64,000 bases of DNA from an uncultured Bartonella sp. GTDB taxonomy: Bacteria > Pseudomonadota > Alphaproteobacteria > Rhizobiales > Rhizobiaceae. The notes under the pieces are model-generated. The model saw only the letters and a list, made by a program, of their open reading frames with translations. It had not been told where the DNA came from and did not search any database. Below are positions 18,370 to 27,657 of this stretch, in pieces (within the stretch, counting starts at the first letter, position 1; each line of letters starts with the position of its first letter). The stretch lies in the NCBI GenBank assembly GCA_946478235.1, contig CAMLBF010000001.1:62001-126000 (forward strand), read 5' to 3'. Made by a program: the position numbers and the translations under genes.

Positions 18370-19812
18370 ATGTCATTGCCATCATTTACCTCTTTAAAAG
18401 ATGAAGCACTTATCGCGCTTGATGCTATTTCTGACAGAACAGCAAATGTACTGAACCCTACAGTTAAGCTTGGTGTGACCGGCTTATCACGCGCAGGCAA
18501 AACGGTTTTTATAACCTCGCTCGTTCATAATTTTATACAAGGCGATCATCTGCCGATCTTTAATGTGGCTCGCGAAGGACGACTGCTAAAAGTAAAACTA
18601 GGTGAACAACCTGACAGCAAAATAGCGCGTTTCGAGTATGAAAAGCACCTTGATGCGCTGTTACAAAAGCAAATCTGGCCAGAATCCACCCGTTCGCTAT
18701 CACAACTTCGCATAGAGCTTTATTTCGACCCCCATTCTTCCGCATTTCCAATATTACCACGTGGAAAATTGAATATAGATATAATTGATTATCCTGGGGA
18801 ATGGCTGCTAGATCTGCCTTTGTTAGCAAAAAGCTATCGGCAATTTAGTGATGAGTCGATTGAACGTGCGAAATCAGGTAATCATGCCAAACATGCAGCA
18901 AAATGGCTGGCAGAAATTCAAAGCATCAATCTGTTATCGGATGCAAACGAGCGCGATATAGACTCGTTATCCAATAGTTTTAAAAACTATCTGCAATCAG
19001 CTAAAAATGACGGCGAAACAATCTCTGCCTTGCCACCTGGTCGTTTCTTGATACCGGGTAGTTTTGATGGTGCGCCAGTACTTTCGTTTTCTCCATTACC
19101 GGATTTAGGAACATCAGTATTTCCAGAAAATTCCATCGCCAAGGTTATGGAGCAAAGATACGAATTATACAAAAAGCACGTCATTATGCCGTTTTTTCGC
19201 GAACATATTGCACGTTTGGATCGCCAAATCATTCTGGTTGATGCACTACAGGCGATAAATAGCGGAAGAGACTCGATAGCAGAAATGCAAAATGCTCTTG
19301 CGGAAATTCTATCATGCTTCCGGATAGGCAAAAATCATTGGTTAAAAAAATTATGGAAGCACAAAGTCAACCGAATACTCATCGCGGCCACCAAATCAGA
19401 TCACTTACACCACACCAGTCACGATAGGTTGGAAACCATAACGTCAGAGATTGTTCAGAAAGCACTTAGAATTTCTGGATCTCAAGATATTTCAAACGAT
19501 ACATTGGCAATAGCCTCTATACGTTCTACCCGCGAAGGCACAATTGAGCAAAAAGGCACAATGCTACCTGTTGTTATTGGAACACCTTTGGCTGGTGAAG
19601 TTATAAACGGTTTGCGTTTCGATGGAAAAACAGAAACAGCCGTATTTCCCGGTGATTTACCGGAATCGTTGAGCGAATTATTGGATAAAAACTCGCATGA
19701 TCAGTTACATTTTATTCGATTTCGTCCACCAAAATTGACATCTCAACAAACATTTCCTCACATTCGCCTAGATCGAGCCATGGAATTTCTGTTTGGGGAT
19801 TATTTGATATGA
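18370..19812 (+). CDS. ycjX: YcjX-family P-loop GTPase-like protein
   Basis: 480 aa, DUF463/YcjX family. Walker A GLSRAGKTVF is at residues about 39-48, and DIIDYPGEWLLDLPLL gives the switch II/Walker B area (DYPGEW is typical). ILIAATKSDHLH is the NKxD-like guanine-specificity motif (TKSD). The family is stress-linked in enterobacteria, where it is co-expressed with ycjF. Here too it overlaps a YcjF gene by 4 bp (ATGA). Biochemical role unproven. Confidence 0.9.
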   Translation: MSLPSFTSLKDEALIALDAISDRTANVLNPTVKLGVTGLSRAGKTVFITSLVHNFIQGDHLPIFNVAREGRLLKVKLGEQPDSKIARFEYEKHLDALLQKQIWPESTRSLSQLRIELYFDPHSSAFPILPRGKLNIDIIDYPGEWLLDLPLLAKSYRQFSDESIERAKSGNHAKHAAKWLAEIQSINLLSDANERDIDSLSNSFKNYLQSAKNDGETISALPPGRFLIPGSFDGAPVLSFSPLPDLGTSVFPENSIAKVMEQRYELYKKHVIMPFFREHIARLDRQIILVDALQAINSGRDSIAEMQNALAEILSCFRIGKNHWLKKLWKHKVNRILIAATKSDHLHHTSHDRLETITSEIVQKALRISGSQDISNDTLAIASIRSTREGTIEQKGTMLPVVIGTPLAGEVINGLRFDGKTETAVFPGDLPESLSELLDKNSHDQLHFIRFRPPKLTSQQTFPHIRLDRAMEFLFGDYLI

Positions 19813-20828
19813 CAAGCCGCAAACCGCATGCAACCACCAATCTATCAAATGTAAAAGAAGATCAAAGTGATGCATTTTTGATTGATGATATGAAAAAACT
19901 TGAAGCGGTAAGCGACATGAATTTATCGCCGAAAAAACCGATATTTAGCAGCGGTAAAATATTGTTTGTTGTTTTTGTGATTTTACTTCTTCTTACTGGC
20001 ATTTCGTGGGTGGACGGCCTCATACGCTCGCTTTTTTCTGAATATCAAATTCTTGGTTGGTTTGCGTTATGTGTTGCGATCATCGGTGTCATGGCGTTTA
20101 TTTCCTTCATCATTAGTGAAATTCGAGCAATCATGCGTTTGCGCTCTGTCGATCAAATCAGACAAGATGCAGCCTATGCTGTTGAACACGATGACATGAA
20201 TTTAGCGCGTCATGCCGTTGAAGAGCTTCTCCATTATACTGAAAACACGTCGTATACAGCGCACGGTCGGCGTTTTATGCAGCAACACAAACAAGACATT
20301 ATTGATGGCAAAGAATTAATTCATCTGGCTGAACATGAAATATTGAAGCCGATTGACATTGAAGCGCGGAAAATTGTGTTAAATGCAGCAAAACGCGTTT
20401 CTGTTATAACGGCCGTTAGTCCACGAGCCATTATCGATCTTGGTTATGTTCTCTATGAGTCTGTACGTCTTATACGAAATCTGGCGACGATATATGGTGC
20501 ACGACCAGGACGCTTCGGTCTGTTTTCATTATTGAGGCGAGTTTTTGCGCATCTGGCGGTAACTGGGACAATGGCTGTCGGCGATGGTCTTGTTGAACAA
20601 ATAATCGGCCAAGGTTTGGCTACCCGTCTTTCTGCCCGTTTCGGCGAAGGCGTAGTAAATGGTCTAATGACGACTCGTATCGGTATTGCAACAATGGACG
20701 CGTTGCGTCCATTTCCCTTTGACGGTGAAAAAAGACCGGGGCTTAGTGACTTTACCAGTGATCTTATGGCCTTTAAACCCAGTAAAACAGAAGAAAACTA
20801 TAAAAAAACAACATTTTCACAAGAATGA
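19809..20828 (+). CDS. ycjF: YcjF-family (DUF697) membrane protein
   Basis: 339 aa. The polar N-terminus carries an acidic stretch. Two transmembrane helices lie at residues about 55-75 and 82-105. The C-terminal DUF697 domain includes AVSPRAIIDLGYVLYESVRLIRNLATIYGARPG (two parts) and the glycine-rich TMAVGDGLVEQIIGQGLATRLSARFGEGVVNG region. The start overlaps the ycjX stop, so a stable YcjX-YcjF partnership at the inner membrane is likely. No known enzymatic motif. Confidence 0.9.
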   Translation: MTSRKPHATTNLSNVKEDQSDAFLIDDMKKLEAVSDMNLSPKKPIFSSGKILFVVFVILLLLTGISWVDGLIRSLFSEYQILGWFALCVAIIGVMAFISFIISEIRAIMRLRSVDQIRQDAAYAVEHDDMNLARHAVEELLHYTENTSYTAHGRRFMQQHKQDIIDGKELIHLAEHEILKPIDIEARKIVLNAAKRVSVITAVSPRAIIDLGYVLYESVRLIRNLATIYGARPGRFGLFSLLRRVFAHLAVTGTMAVGDGLVEQIIGQGLATRLSARFGEGVVNGLMTTRIGIATMDALRPFPFDGEKRPGLSDFTSDLMAFKPSKTEENYKKTTFSQE

Positions 20829-20930
20829 AAAAACAAAGAATTAACCATTTTTATCCATAATACTCCAAATAAAAATCGCGTTAGTTGATCTGTTTACTTG
20901 TGTTTTGTGTAAAGGCTGAGCAGTGCCATT

Positions 20931-21464
20931 ATGAAAAAATTTCTATCAGCGTTCATAGGAATGACTTTTGCAACATCTTTAGCGCCCTTGACTGGTTACG
21001 CTGCTGATAGTGATGTTGATTTTTTCCATTCAATTGAAGGCAAATGGTCTGGCCCTGGTGAAGTTGTGGCTGGAAAATTTAAAGGTACAAAATTTACCTG
21101 TGATTTTTCCGGTACTTCAGAAGCAACACAAGTGGGTATGACGCTAGATGGCAATTGCCATGTTGGTGTGTTCAACCAGCCGATGAAAGCAACTGTTAAA
21201 CGGGGTCCATCCGGTTTTTCTGGCGCATTCAATGATGGTTCCAAAGGGGACGGATTGGATGTTATTTCGGGAAAAGTTAGTAAGGATCGCATGGTATTTG
21301 GCCTTAACAGAAAGCAGCTGAATGGCGCGATGATGGCAAGGTTGGAAGATAAGAATTCAATGAACATAACCGTATCGGTCAAGGTTGAAAATGATCTTAT
21401 CCCAGTTGTTGGTATGAAATTGAAGCGCACTGGTGACGTGACACGCAATTTTGCAAAAAAATAG
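20931..21464 (+). CDS. exported protein of unknown function
   Basis: 177 aa. Signal peptide MKKFLSAFIGMTFATSLAPL with cleavage likely after TGYAA (about residue 25). The mature part is beta-rich with repeating glycine turns (GKWSGPGEV, FKGTKFTCDFSGT, GFSGAFNDGSKGDGLD) and two cysteines that could form a disulfide (TCDFSG and GNCHVG). It resembles small soluble periplasmic beta-sandwich proteins seen in Rhizobiales. No family is recognised. Separate from ycjF by about 100 bp. Confidence 0.75.
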   Translation: MKKFLSAFIGMTFATSLAPLTGYAADSDVDFFHSIEGKWSGPGEVVAGKFKGTKFTCDFSGTSEATQVGMTLDGNCHVGVFNQPMKATVKRGPSGFSGAFNDGSKGDGLDVISGKVSKDRMVFGLNRKQLNGAMMARLEDKNSMNITVSVKVENDLIPVVGMKLKRTGDVTRNFAKK

Positions 21465-21485
21465 ATTAAGAGCCGATAGTTAATA

Positions 21486-22022
21486 TTATAGAAGTGGTAA
21501 TGTGTGATAGTTGCGGTTGAGATACATCAAACCATCGATTGATTTGTTGCGCTGAATACCAACAACCTCGCCGATCAGAACATAATGGGTGGCATGTATG
21601 TGCCAACTGACCAACTTGCAATCAAGCGAAACCAAGGCATCATTTAATACCGGACAGCCAGTCTTTAATGTACGCCATTGAGCTCTAGCAAAGCGTTGTG
21701 GCATATCCAATTGACCGCGCCCTGCAAAAACATCAGACAAGTCCCTATGGTGACCAGCCAAAGTATTCACGCAAAACTGCTCATTTTCTACAAAAAATTT
21801 ATTTTGTTCATGTGAACGCATGAGACACACCAACACTGTCGGCGGTTCGTCCGATAAGGAACAACACGCGGATATGGTGACACCACGTTTTCCCTTTGCC
21901 CCATCTGTGGTAACAATATGAACAGCACCAGCAAAATGGCGCATGGCATCGCGATATTCAACAGCTGGAACAGTCACAATCGGCAGACCGCAAGAAACAT
22001 TATGAGTTGAGTGTTCTGTCAT
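21486..22022 (-). CDS. flavin reductase domain protein
   Basis: 178 aa, flavin reductase-like (FMN-binding split barrel, HpaC/NtaB/ActVB type). MRHFAGAVHIVTT, the ISACCSLSDEPPTVLVCL core, FCVNTLAGHHRDLSDVFAGRG and LDCKLVSWHIHATHYVLIGEVVGI are all in family order. Such proteins reduce free FMN/FAD with NAD(P)H to feed two-component monooxygenases, or bind FMN themselves. No monooxygenase gene is adjacent, so the partner is unknown. Convergent with the exported protein, 21 bp apart. Confidence 0.88.
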   Translation of the reverse strand: MTEHSTHNVSCGLPIVTVPAVEYRDAMRHFAGAVHIVTTDGAKGKRGVTISACCSLSDEPPTVLVCLMRSHEQNKFFVENEQFCVNTLAGHHRDLSDVFAGRGQLDMPQRFARAQWRTLKTGCPVLNDALVSLDCKLVSWHIHATHYVLIGEVVGIQRNKSIDGLMYLNRNYHTLPLL

Positions 22023-22236
22023 GGTTTCAAATTATTACAATTATATTATGTTATAAAGGAATTAGATCCCAATAATTACTATCCCGACCAATTCATATGT
22101 GTTTTTTTGTAAAAATACCAGCCATAGTTATCTTTTATAGGTATAAGCAGTCTTATACTTGATATGTGGATCAGGAAGAAAACCGGTTCCCAGTCGTTGA
22201 TTAGCATGGTAGGGAACCATGATGTAGGAGATTAAC

Positions 22237-22905
22237 ATGCCTCGCCAACAAATAATTGCCCCATCGATCCTTGCATCTGACTTCTCTAAACTTGGTAGCG
22301 AGATTAAAGATGTCATGGAATCCGGTGCAGACTGGGTTCATATAGACGTAATGGATGGTCACTTTGTTCCTAATATTACTTTTGGACCAGACGTTGTAAA
22401 AGCTATCAGACCAGTAACGGATGCCATCTTTGATGTGCACCTGATGATTTCACCTGTAGACAATTATCTGGAAGCCTTTGCCAAAGCCGGATCTGATATT
22501 ATTACAGTTCATGCTGAAGCAACAACGCATGTTCATCGTACATTACAAGCAATCAAAGCTTTGGGTAAAAAAGCAGGGCTGTCAATTAATCCCGGAACAC
22601 CGGAAAGTGTCTTAGAATATCTGCTTGATGAGCTCGATCTTATTCTTGTCATGAGCGTCAATCCAGGGTTTGGCGGTCAAAAATTTATTCCGGCAGTCGT
22701 CAATAAAATTGAACGTATTAAAAAGTTGATTGGAAATAGACCGATTGATCTGGAAGTAGATGGTGGAATTACGGTAGATACAGTTCATCAGGCGTCATCT
22801 GCTGGTGCCAATGCATTTGTAGCCGGTTCTGCAATTTTTAAAAATGGCACAAAAGATTTGTATAAAAGCCGCATAGAAGATTTACGAAAAGCGGCAACAA
22901 AATAA
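22237..22905 (+). CDS. rpe: ribulose-phosphate 3-epimerase
   Basis: 222 aa, ATG after TAGGAG. Interconverts ribulose-5-phosphate and xylulose-5-phosphate (pentose phosphate pathway). TIM-barrel motifs: [30 protein letters not shown] (metal and catalytic Asp), [18 protein letters not shown] and EVDGGI with the second catalytic Asp. It is followed 16 bp on by purB, a conserved pairing that gives ribose-phosphate and purine steps one transcript. Confidence 0.97.
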   Translation: MPRQQIIAPSILASDFSKLGSEIKDVMESGADWVHIDVMDGHFVPNITFGPDVVKAIRPVTDAIFDVHLMISPVDNYLEAFAKAGSDIITVHAEATTHVHRTLQAIKALGKKAGLSINPGTPESVLEYLLDELDLILVMSVNPGFGGQKFIPAVVNKIERIKKLIGNRPIDLEVDGGITVDTVHQASSAGANAFVAGSAIFKNGTKDLYKSRIEDLRKAATK

Positions 22906-22921
22906 AATAAGGAGAACACTC

Positions 22922-24223
22922 ATGATACCACGTTATTCACGGCCAGAAATGGTTTCTTTATGGTCTCCTGAAACGAAATATCGTATCTGGTTTGAAATTG
23001 AAGCTCATGCCTGTGATGCGTTGGCTGAGCTTGGTGTTATCCCGAAAGAAGCTGCAAAAACTATCTGGGAAAAAGGCGGCAAAGCAAAATTTGATGTTTC
23101 ACGTATTGATGAAATTGAAGCAGTAACAAAACACGATGTCATCGCTTTTCTAACACATTTGGCTGAATTCATCGGTCCAGAAGCGCGTTTTGTGCATCAA
23201 GGTATGACATCTTCGGATATACTTGATACGACATTGAATGTACTTCTTATGCGTGCAAGTGATATCTTGCTCAAAGATATCGATCAACTTCTAGAAGCAT
23301 TAAAAAAACGTGCTTTCGAGTACAAAGATACCGTAACCATTGGCCGTAGCCACGGAATTCATGCAGAACCAACAACTTTTGGCGTTAAATTGGCCTATGC
23401 ATACGCCGAGTTTTCCCGTTGTCGTGAACGTTTGGTTGCCGCAAAAGATGAAATATCAACCTGTGCAATATCCGGTGCGGTAGGAACATTTGCCAATATT
23501 GACCCAAGAGTAGAAGAGCATGTTGCTCATGCTCTGGGGATGCGTCCGGAACCAGTTTCCACTCAAGTTATACCACGTGATCGCCACGCGATGTTTTTTG
23601 CCACTTTAGGTGTAATTGCTTCTTCAATAGAGCGTTTGGCAATTGAAATACGTCACCTCCAAAGAACAGAAGTATTAGAAGCGGAAGAGTATTTTTCACC
23701 TGGACAAAAAGGCTCTTCAGCTATGCCCCATAAGCGCAATCCAGTGTTAACAGAAAACTTAACTGGACTTGCCCGCATGGTACGGTCCTTCTCTATTCCT
23801 GCGATGGAAAACGTTGCGCTTTGGCATGAGCGCGATATTTCTCATTCATCTGTTGAACGTTTCATTGGACCAGACGCAACAATTACACTTGATTTCGCAC
23901 TATCGCGTTTGACGTCAGTTATTGATAAATTATTGGTCTATCCAGATAATATGATGAAAAATCTTAACAAGTTCCGTGGATTGGTGCATTCCCAACGTGT
24001 GCTTCTTGCACTGACACAAGCCGGTGTTAGCCGTGAAGATGCTTACCGTTTGGTACAGAGAAATGCCATGAAAGTTTGGGAACATGGAAAAGACTTTCTA
24101 GAAGAGCTATTGGCAGACGAAGACGTTCGCAAGGCACTCAGTGAAGAACAGATCCGTGAAAAATTCGATCTTGGATATCATACCAAGCATGTCGACACTA
24201 TTTTTCACCGTGTTTTTGGATAA
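22922..24223 (+). CDS. purB: adenylosuccinate lyase
   Basis: 433 aa, ATG after AAGGAGAACACTC. Cleaves SAICAR and adenylosuccinate in purine synthesis. Fumarase/lyase superfamily signature SSAMPHKRNPVL holds the catalytic Ser loop, and GRSHGIHAEPTTFG plus FVHQGMTSSDILDT supply the His and substrate-binding sites. Length is that of the short bacterial PurB class. A hairpin with a T-tract follows 24 bp later. Confidence 0.97.
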   Translation: MIPRYSRPEMVSLWSPETKYRIWFEIEAHACDALAELGVIPKEAAKTIWEKGGKAKFDVSRIDEIEAVTKHDVIAFLTHLAEFIGPEARFVHQGMTSSDILDTTLNVLLMRASDILLKDIDQLLEALKKRAFEYKDTVTIGRSHGIHAEPTTFGVKLAYAYAEFSRCRERLVAAKDEISTCAISGAVGTFANIDPRVEEHVAHALGMRPEPVSTQVIPRDRHAMFFATLGVIASSIERLAIEIRHLQRTEVLEAEEYFSPGQKGSSAMPHKRNPVLTENLTGLARMVRSFSIPAMENVALWHERDISHSSVERFIGPDATITLDFALSRLTSVIDKLLVYPDNMMKNLNKFRGLVHSQRVLLALTQAGVSREDAYRLVQRNAMKVWEHGKDFLEELLADEDVRKALSEEQIREKFDLGYHTKHVDTIFHRVFG

Positions 24224-24246
24224 ACACTGATAACTTTTAAGGGCGG

Positions 24247-24267
24247 AGCCAATGTTTTGGCTTTTTC
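24247..24267 (+). terminator. rho-independent terminator after purB
   Basis: Stem AGCCAA/TTGGCT with loop TGTT, extended by a run of T (TTTTC). Short stem but well placed between purB and the next gene. Confidence 0.6.
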
Positions 24268-24312
24268 TTGAAAAATAAAAATGCAGAGACTTTCTCATTA
24301 AGGGATACTGCT

Positions 24313-24861
24313 ATGAAAGCTAACGAGGTCGATATTCTCATTATACCAGGATATACTGGTTCAGGGCCTGACCATTGGCAAACACGTTGGGAACAAAAAT
24401 TGTCTACAGCTCATCGTGTTGAACAAGCAGAATGGTCAAAACCTGTGCGTGAAGACTGGGTTCGAGAAGTAGAAAAAGAAGTGCATACTGCTGACAAACC
24501 TGTGGTTGTAATCGCGCATTCACTTGGAGTACCAACGTTTATTCACGCAGTTCCCGTAATTGGGAAAAAAGTACGTGGTGCATTTCTCGTTGCACCACCA
24601 GACGTGTCAAACCCTGCAATAAGACCAAAACATCTTATGACATTTGGTCCTTACCCACATCAAAGGTTGCCATTTCCTTCCATTGTCGTGGCAAGTCATA
24701 ATGATGAATATTGCGAGTTTGAAGTGGCCGAGAAAATTGCCCATGACTGGGGATCATTGTTTATTGATGCAGGCGAATCTGGCCATATCAATGTTGCGTC
24801 CGGTCATGGACCTTGGCCGGAAGGCTTAATGGTATTTTCCCATTTTCTAGCTAACCTTTGA
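24313..24861 (+). CDS. RBBP9/YdeN-family alpha/beta hydrolase
   Basis: 182 aa from the ATG at 24313 with AAGGGA 7 nt upstream (the frame is open to 24268). Serine hydrolase of the RBBP9/YdeN family: IIPGYTGSGPDHWQTRWE at the N-terminus, nucleophile motif AHSLGVPTF, an Asp region ASHNDEYCEF, and the catalytic His in SGHINVASGHGPWPEG. Substrate unknown. A strong terminator follows directly. Confidence 0.88.
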   Translation: MKANEVDILIIPGYTGSGPDHWQTRWEQKLSTAHRVEQAEWSKPVREDWVREVEKEVHTADKPVVVIAHSLGVPTFIHAVPVIGKKVRGAFLVAPPDVSNPAIRPKHLMTFGPYPHQRLPFPSIVVASHNDEYCEFEVAEKIAHDWGSLFIDAGESGHINVASGHGPWPEGLMVFSHFLANL

Positions 24862-24864
24862 TAA

Positions 24865-24893
24865 AAAGCCCAAAATGTATAGTTTTGGGCTTT
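24865..24893. terminator. rho-independent terminator
   Basis: Eleven-pair stem AAAGCCCAAAA/TTTTGGGCTTT with loop TGTATAG, 4 bp after the hydrolase stop and before the convergent zeta-subunit gene (stop at 24928). Probably bidirectional. Confidence 0.85.
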
Positions 24894-24927
24894 AAAGTAT
24901 CTCTTATTATTTTCTACAATTCACTGA

Positions 24928-25254
24928 TTACTTATTAATCGCTTCCAAATGCGCAAATGATTCTTTTAGAAGCTTTGCCATTGTTTGACGCAATTCTTTT
25001 TCATCAATAGATTTATTTGCGTTATTAAAATCGTGAAGGATTCTTTCAACAACGTCATTTTCACGACCATGCAGAAACGCTAATTTTACGATTTCTTTCG
25101 CGTATTCCTCTGCTTCGCTAGCGCTTTTACCCAAATGATCAGCAGCCCAAAGCCCAATCATACGGTTACGCTGGGCATCTGCCTTAAAACGTAACTCTTC
25201 ATCTAACACATATTTCTTTTCAAAAGCGTCTTCCCGCTCTTTCATTCCGTCCAT
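24928..25254 (-). CDS. F1-ATPase inhibitor zeta subunit (DUF1476)
   Basis: 108 aa, ATG at 25254 with AGGAGAGG 6 nt upstream. Matches DUF1476, the zeta subunit described as the F1FO-ATPase inhibitor in Paracoccus denitrificans and other alphaproteobacteria. It carries the conserved REDAFEKKYVLDEELRFKA, RRN-type RNRMIGLWAADHLG and the helical AEEYAKEIVKLAF. The N-terminal helix blocks rotation by inserting into a catalytic interface. The gene is unlinked to atp genes here but lies beside purC, as in Bartonella/Brucella (from memory). Confidence 0.9.
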   Translation of the reverse strand: MDGMKEREDAFEKKYVLDEELRFKADAQRNRMIGLWAADHLGKSASEAEEYAKEIVKLAFLHGRENDVVERILHDFNNANKSIDEKELRQTMAKLLKESFAHLEAINK

Positions 25255-25464
25255 TTAATGCCTCTCCTCACTGTCACTATTTTTATAGATAATCTTGACA
25301 GCAAACTTCATTGTTTTTCTATTTCCACCATTACAATGAAAATAAATTGTTCCAAATCGGAAAAATTGTCGCTGTTCAAGGAAGCAGTGATTGAGAAATT
25401 ACTTTAATTAAGGTAGTGATTGCATAATATAAATTTCACCCTGTAAGAATAGTAGGCAAACACT

Positions 25465-26229
25465 ATGAATCGTCGCCACCGCATTTATGAAGGCAAAGCT
25501 AAAACTCTTTATGAGGGGCCGGAGCCAGGGACTTATATTCAATTTTTTAAAGACGATGCTACCGCGTTCAACGCGAAAAAGCATGAGATTATTGACGGAA
25601 AAGGTGTCCTCAATAACCGTATTTCGGAATACATCTTTACCCAACTGGCAAAAATCGGCATTCCAACCCACTTTATTAAGCGTATCAACATGCGCGAACA
25701 GCTGATTAAAGCTGTTGAAATTATTCCTCTTGAGGTTGTGGTGCGTAATATCGCTGCAGGGTCTTTGTCCAAACGTCTAGGTATTGAGGAAGGAACCCAA
25801 CTTCCACAGTCCATCATAGAATATTACTATAAAAAAGATGAACTTGATGACCCTATGGTGTCAGAAGAGCACATCACAGCCTTTGGTTGGGCTAGCCCAC
25901 AAGAGCTTGAAGATATTATGCAACTTGCAATCCGTATCAATGACTTCCTGACGGGATTGTTTATTGGTGTAGGAATTGAATTGGTAGACTTCAAGATGGA
26001 ATTTGGCCGCCTTTGGGAAGGCGATATTATGCGTATCGTCTTGGCTGATGAAATTTCGCCGGATTCGTCACGTCTCTGGGATATTAATACGAAAGAAAAA
26101 ATGGATAAAGATAGGTTCCGCCGTGATATGGGTGGATTGATTGAAGCCTATCAAGAAGTGGCAAAACGCCTTGGTATCATGAACGAAAATGAGCCGCAGC
26201 GTCCATTAGGGCCAACATTGGTAAAATAA
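25465..26229 (+). CDS. purC: phosphoribosylaminoimidazole-succinocarboxamide synthase
   Basis: 254 aa. Converts CAIR plus aspartate to [27 protein letters not shown] at the N-terminus, [39 protein letters not shown] (in two blocks) and [25 protein letters not shown] are family signatures. First of the purC-purS-purQ-purL group. Hairpin between it and purS may partly terminate or process the transcript. Confidence 0.97.
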   Translation: MNRRHRIYEGKAKTLYEGPEPGTYIQFFKDDATAFNAKKHEIIDGKGVLNNRISEYIFTQLAKIGIPTHFIKRINMREQLIKAVEIIPLEVVVRNIAAGSLSKRLGIEEGTQLPQSIIEYYYKKDELDDPMVSEEHITAFGWASPQELEDIMQLAIRINDFLTGLFIGVGIELVDFKMEFGRLWEGDIMRIVLADEISPDSSRLWDINTKEKMDKDRFRRDMGGLIEAYQEVAKRLGIMNENEPQRPLGPTLVK

Positions 26230-26234
26230 TCAAT

Positions 26235-26254
26235 AGGCGGTTTGAAAACCGCCT
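26235..26254 (+). terminator. hairpin between purC and purS
   Basis: Stem AGGCGGTT/AACCGCCT with loop TGAA, followed by TTACCTTTT. It could act as a weak terminator, attenuator or mRNA-processing site within the pur cluster. Confidence 0.5.
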
Positions 26255-26297
26255 TTACCTTTTCTGCCGTACAGGCAAACAAAGCAGGAAAAATAGA

Positions 26298-26537
26298 ATG
26301 AAAGCGCGTGTTACTGTCACTTTGAAAAACGGGGTTCTCGATCCACAAGGAAAGGCCATTGTCGGCGCCTTGGATAGTTTGGATTTTGCAGGTGTTCAAT
26401 CTGTAAGACAGGGCAAGGTTTTTGATATCGTTCTTGATAACATGTCGGAAGATGAGGCAAAAAAGCAACTAACAGCTATGTGTGAAAAGTTGCTCGCCAA
26501 TACCGTTATCGAAAACTACCATATAGATCTTGTTTGA
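26298..26537 (+). CDS. purS: FGAM synthase subunit PurS
   Basis: 79 aa, ATG after AGCAGGAAAAATAG. Small subunit that joins PurL and PurQ into the active formylglycinamidine synthase complex. MKARVTVTLKNGVLDPQGKAI, SVRQGKVFDI and the C-terminal CEKLLANTVIENYHI fit the family. Its presence agrees with the short (736 aa) PurL downstream. Confidence 0.95.
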   Translation: MKARVTVTLKNGVLDPQGKAIVGALDSLDFAGVQSVRQGKVFDIVLDNMSEDEAKKQLTAMCEKLLANTVIENYHIDLV

Positions 26538-26562
26538 TCTGCCTGTCTGATTGGATTGAATC

Positions 26563-27231
26563 ATGAAAGCAGCAGTTATTCAATTACCCGGATTAAATCG
26601 GGATCGCGATATGATCAGTGCTTTGCACCAAATAACGGGCACGGCACCGCTCACAATTTGGCAAACAGAAACAACGATACCCAATGTTGACCTTATCGTT
26701 ATTCCCGGTGGTTTTTCCTATGGGGATTATCTCAGATGTGGCGCCATCGCTGCGCGTATGCCAGTTATGCGCGCAATAGCAGAAAAAGCCGCTGCGGGCG
26801 TAATGGTCATGGGCGTTTGTAATGGTTTTCAGATCTTAGTTGAAGCTGGTTTGCTGCCCGGCGTGCTTATGCGCAATACTTCGCTGAAATTTGTTTGCCG
26901 CGAGGTAAAGCTGCAAGTTGCAAACGCAAAAACCACATTTACACGTAACTACCAACAAAACCAAATTATACGTTGCCCTGTAGCGCATCATGACGGTAAC
27001 TATTATGCAGACGAAAATACCCTTGCAAAATTGGAAGGGAATGGACAAGTCGTCTTTCGTTATGCTGAGGGTACCAATCCCAATGGTTCAATAAATGATA
27101 TTGCCGGTATCGTGAACGAAAAAGGCAATGTTCTTGGAATGATGCCTCATCCTGAAAATCTTATTGAACCCGCTCATGGTGGGACAGACGGTAGAGCTCT
27201 TTTTTCTGGCGCATTAGGAATTGCAGCATGA
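26563..27231 (+). CDS. purQ: FGAM synthase glutaminase subunit PurQ
   Basis: 222 aa. Class I glutamine amidotransferase that supplies ammonia to Pur[19 protein letters not shown], the nucleophile elbow [13 protein letters not shown] with Cys, and the His-Glu pair in [11 protein letters not shown] are present. Its last four bases are shared with the start of the following lipoprotein gene (ATGA). Confidence 0.97.
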   Translation: MKAAVIQLPGLNRDRDMISALHQITGTAPLTIWQTETTIPNVDLIVIPGGFSYGDYLRCGAIAARMPVMRAIAEKAAAGVMVMGVCNGFQILVEAGLLPGVLMRNTSLKFVCREVKLQVANAKTTFTRNYQQNQIIRCPVAHHDGNYYADENTLAKLEGNGQVVFRYAEGTNPNGSINDIAGIVNEKGNVLGMMPHPENLIEPAHGGTDGRALFSGALGIAA

Positions 27232-27629
27232 AGTTACTAATAAAATCAGTCGTTGCACTGCTTTTTGCATCTGCGACATTTTCTGGATGTGTCAAAGACA
27301 CTGTTCCATCCAATATTGAGCTTGCAAGCAGTCAACCTGCACTAAAAACCATGGAACATATTGCTCTGACAGCAAATCGTTGTTGGTTTAAATCAGGAAA
27401 GGCAAGCTTTAGAAGTTACGGCCTTGCACCTGAACTTCAATCCTACTCAGGTCGTCCACGGATTTTGGTATTGCCTCACAATGATCCGACAGGCAAACCA
27501 TTACTTGTGGTCGAAGCACAAGGATCACCAGCAAAAGTTTCGGCCTATGGACCTTTGATGGCCACATCTCTCGGTAATACGATTGCAGAAAATTTGAATC
27601 GTTGGGTTAAAGGCGATAACCAGTGCTAA
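27228..27629 (+). CDS. small lipoprotein coupled to purQ
   Basis: 133 aa; the start overlaps the purQ stop by 4 bp. Signal segment [20 protein letters not shown] with the modified Cys near residue 21 (F at -3 makes the lipobox loose). The mature domain has a conserved-looking [18 protein letters not shown] followed by short strands and [10 protein letters not shown]. Two further Cys are in the protein. No known function. A cell-envelope protein embedded in a purine operon is unusual but such placement is recalled in related Rhizobiales. Confidence 0.72.
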   Translation: MKLLIKSVVALLFASATFSGCVKDTVPSNIELASSQPALKTMEHIALTANRCWFKSGKASFRSYGLAPELQSYSGRPRILVLPHNDPTGKPLLVVEAQGSPAKVSAYGPLMATSLGNTIAENLNRWVKGDNQC

Positions 27630-27657
27630 TTATCATATCAAATTGGAGTAGAAACCA

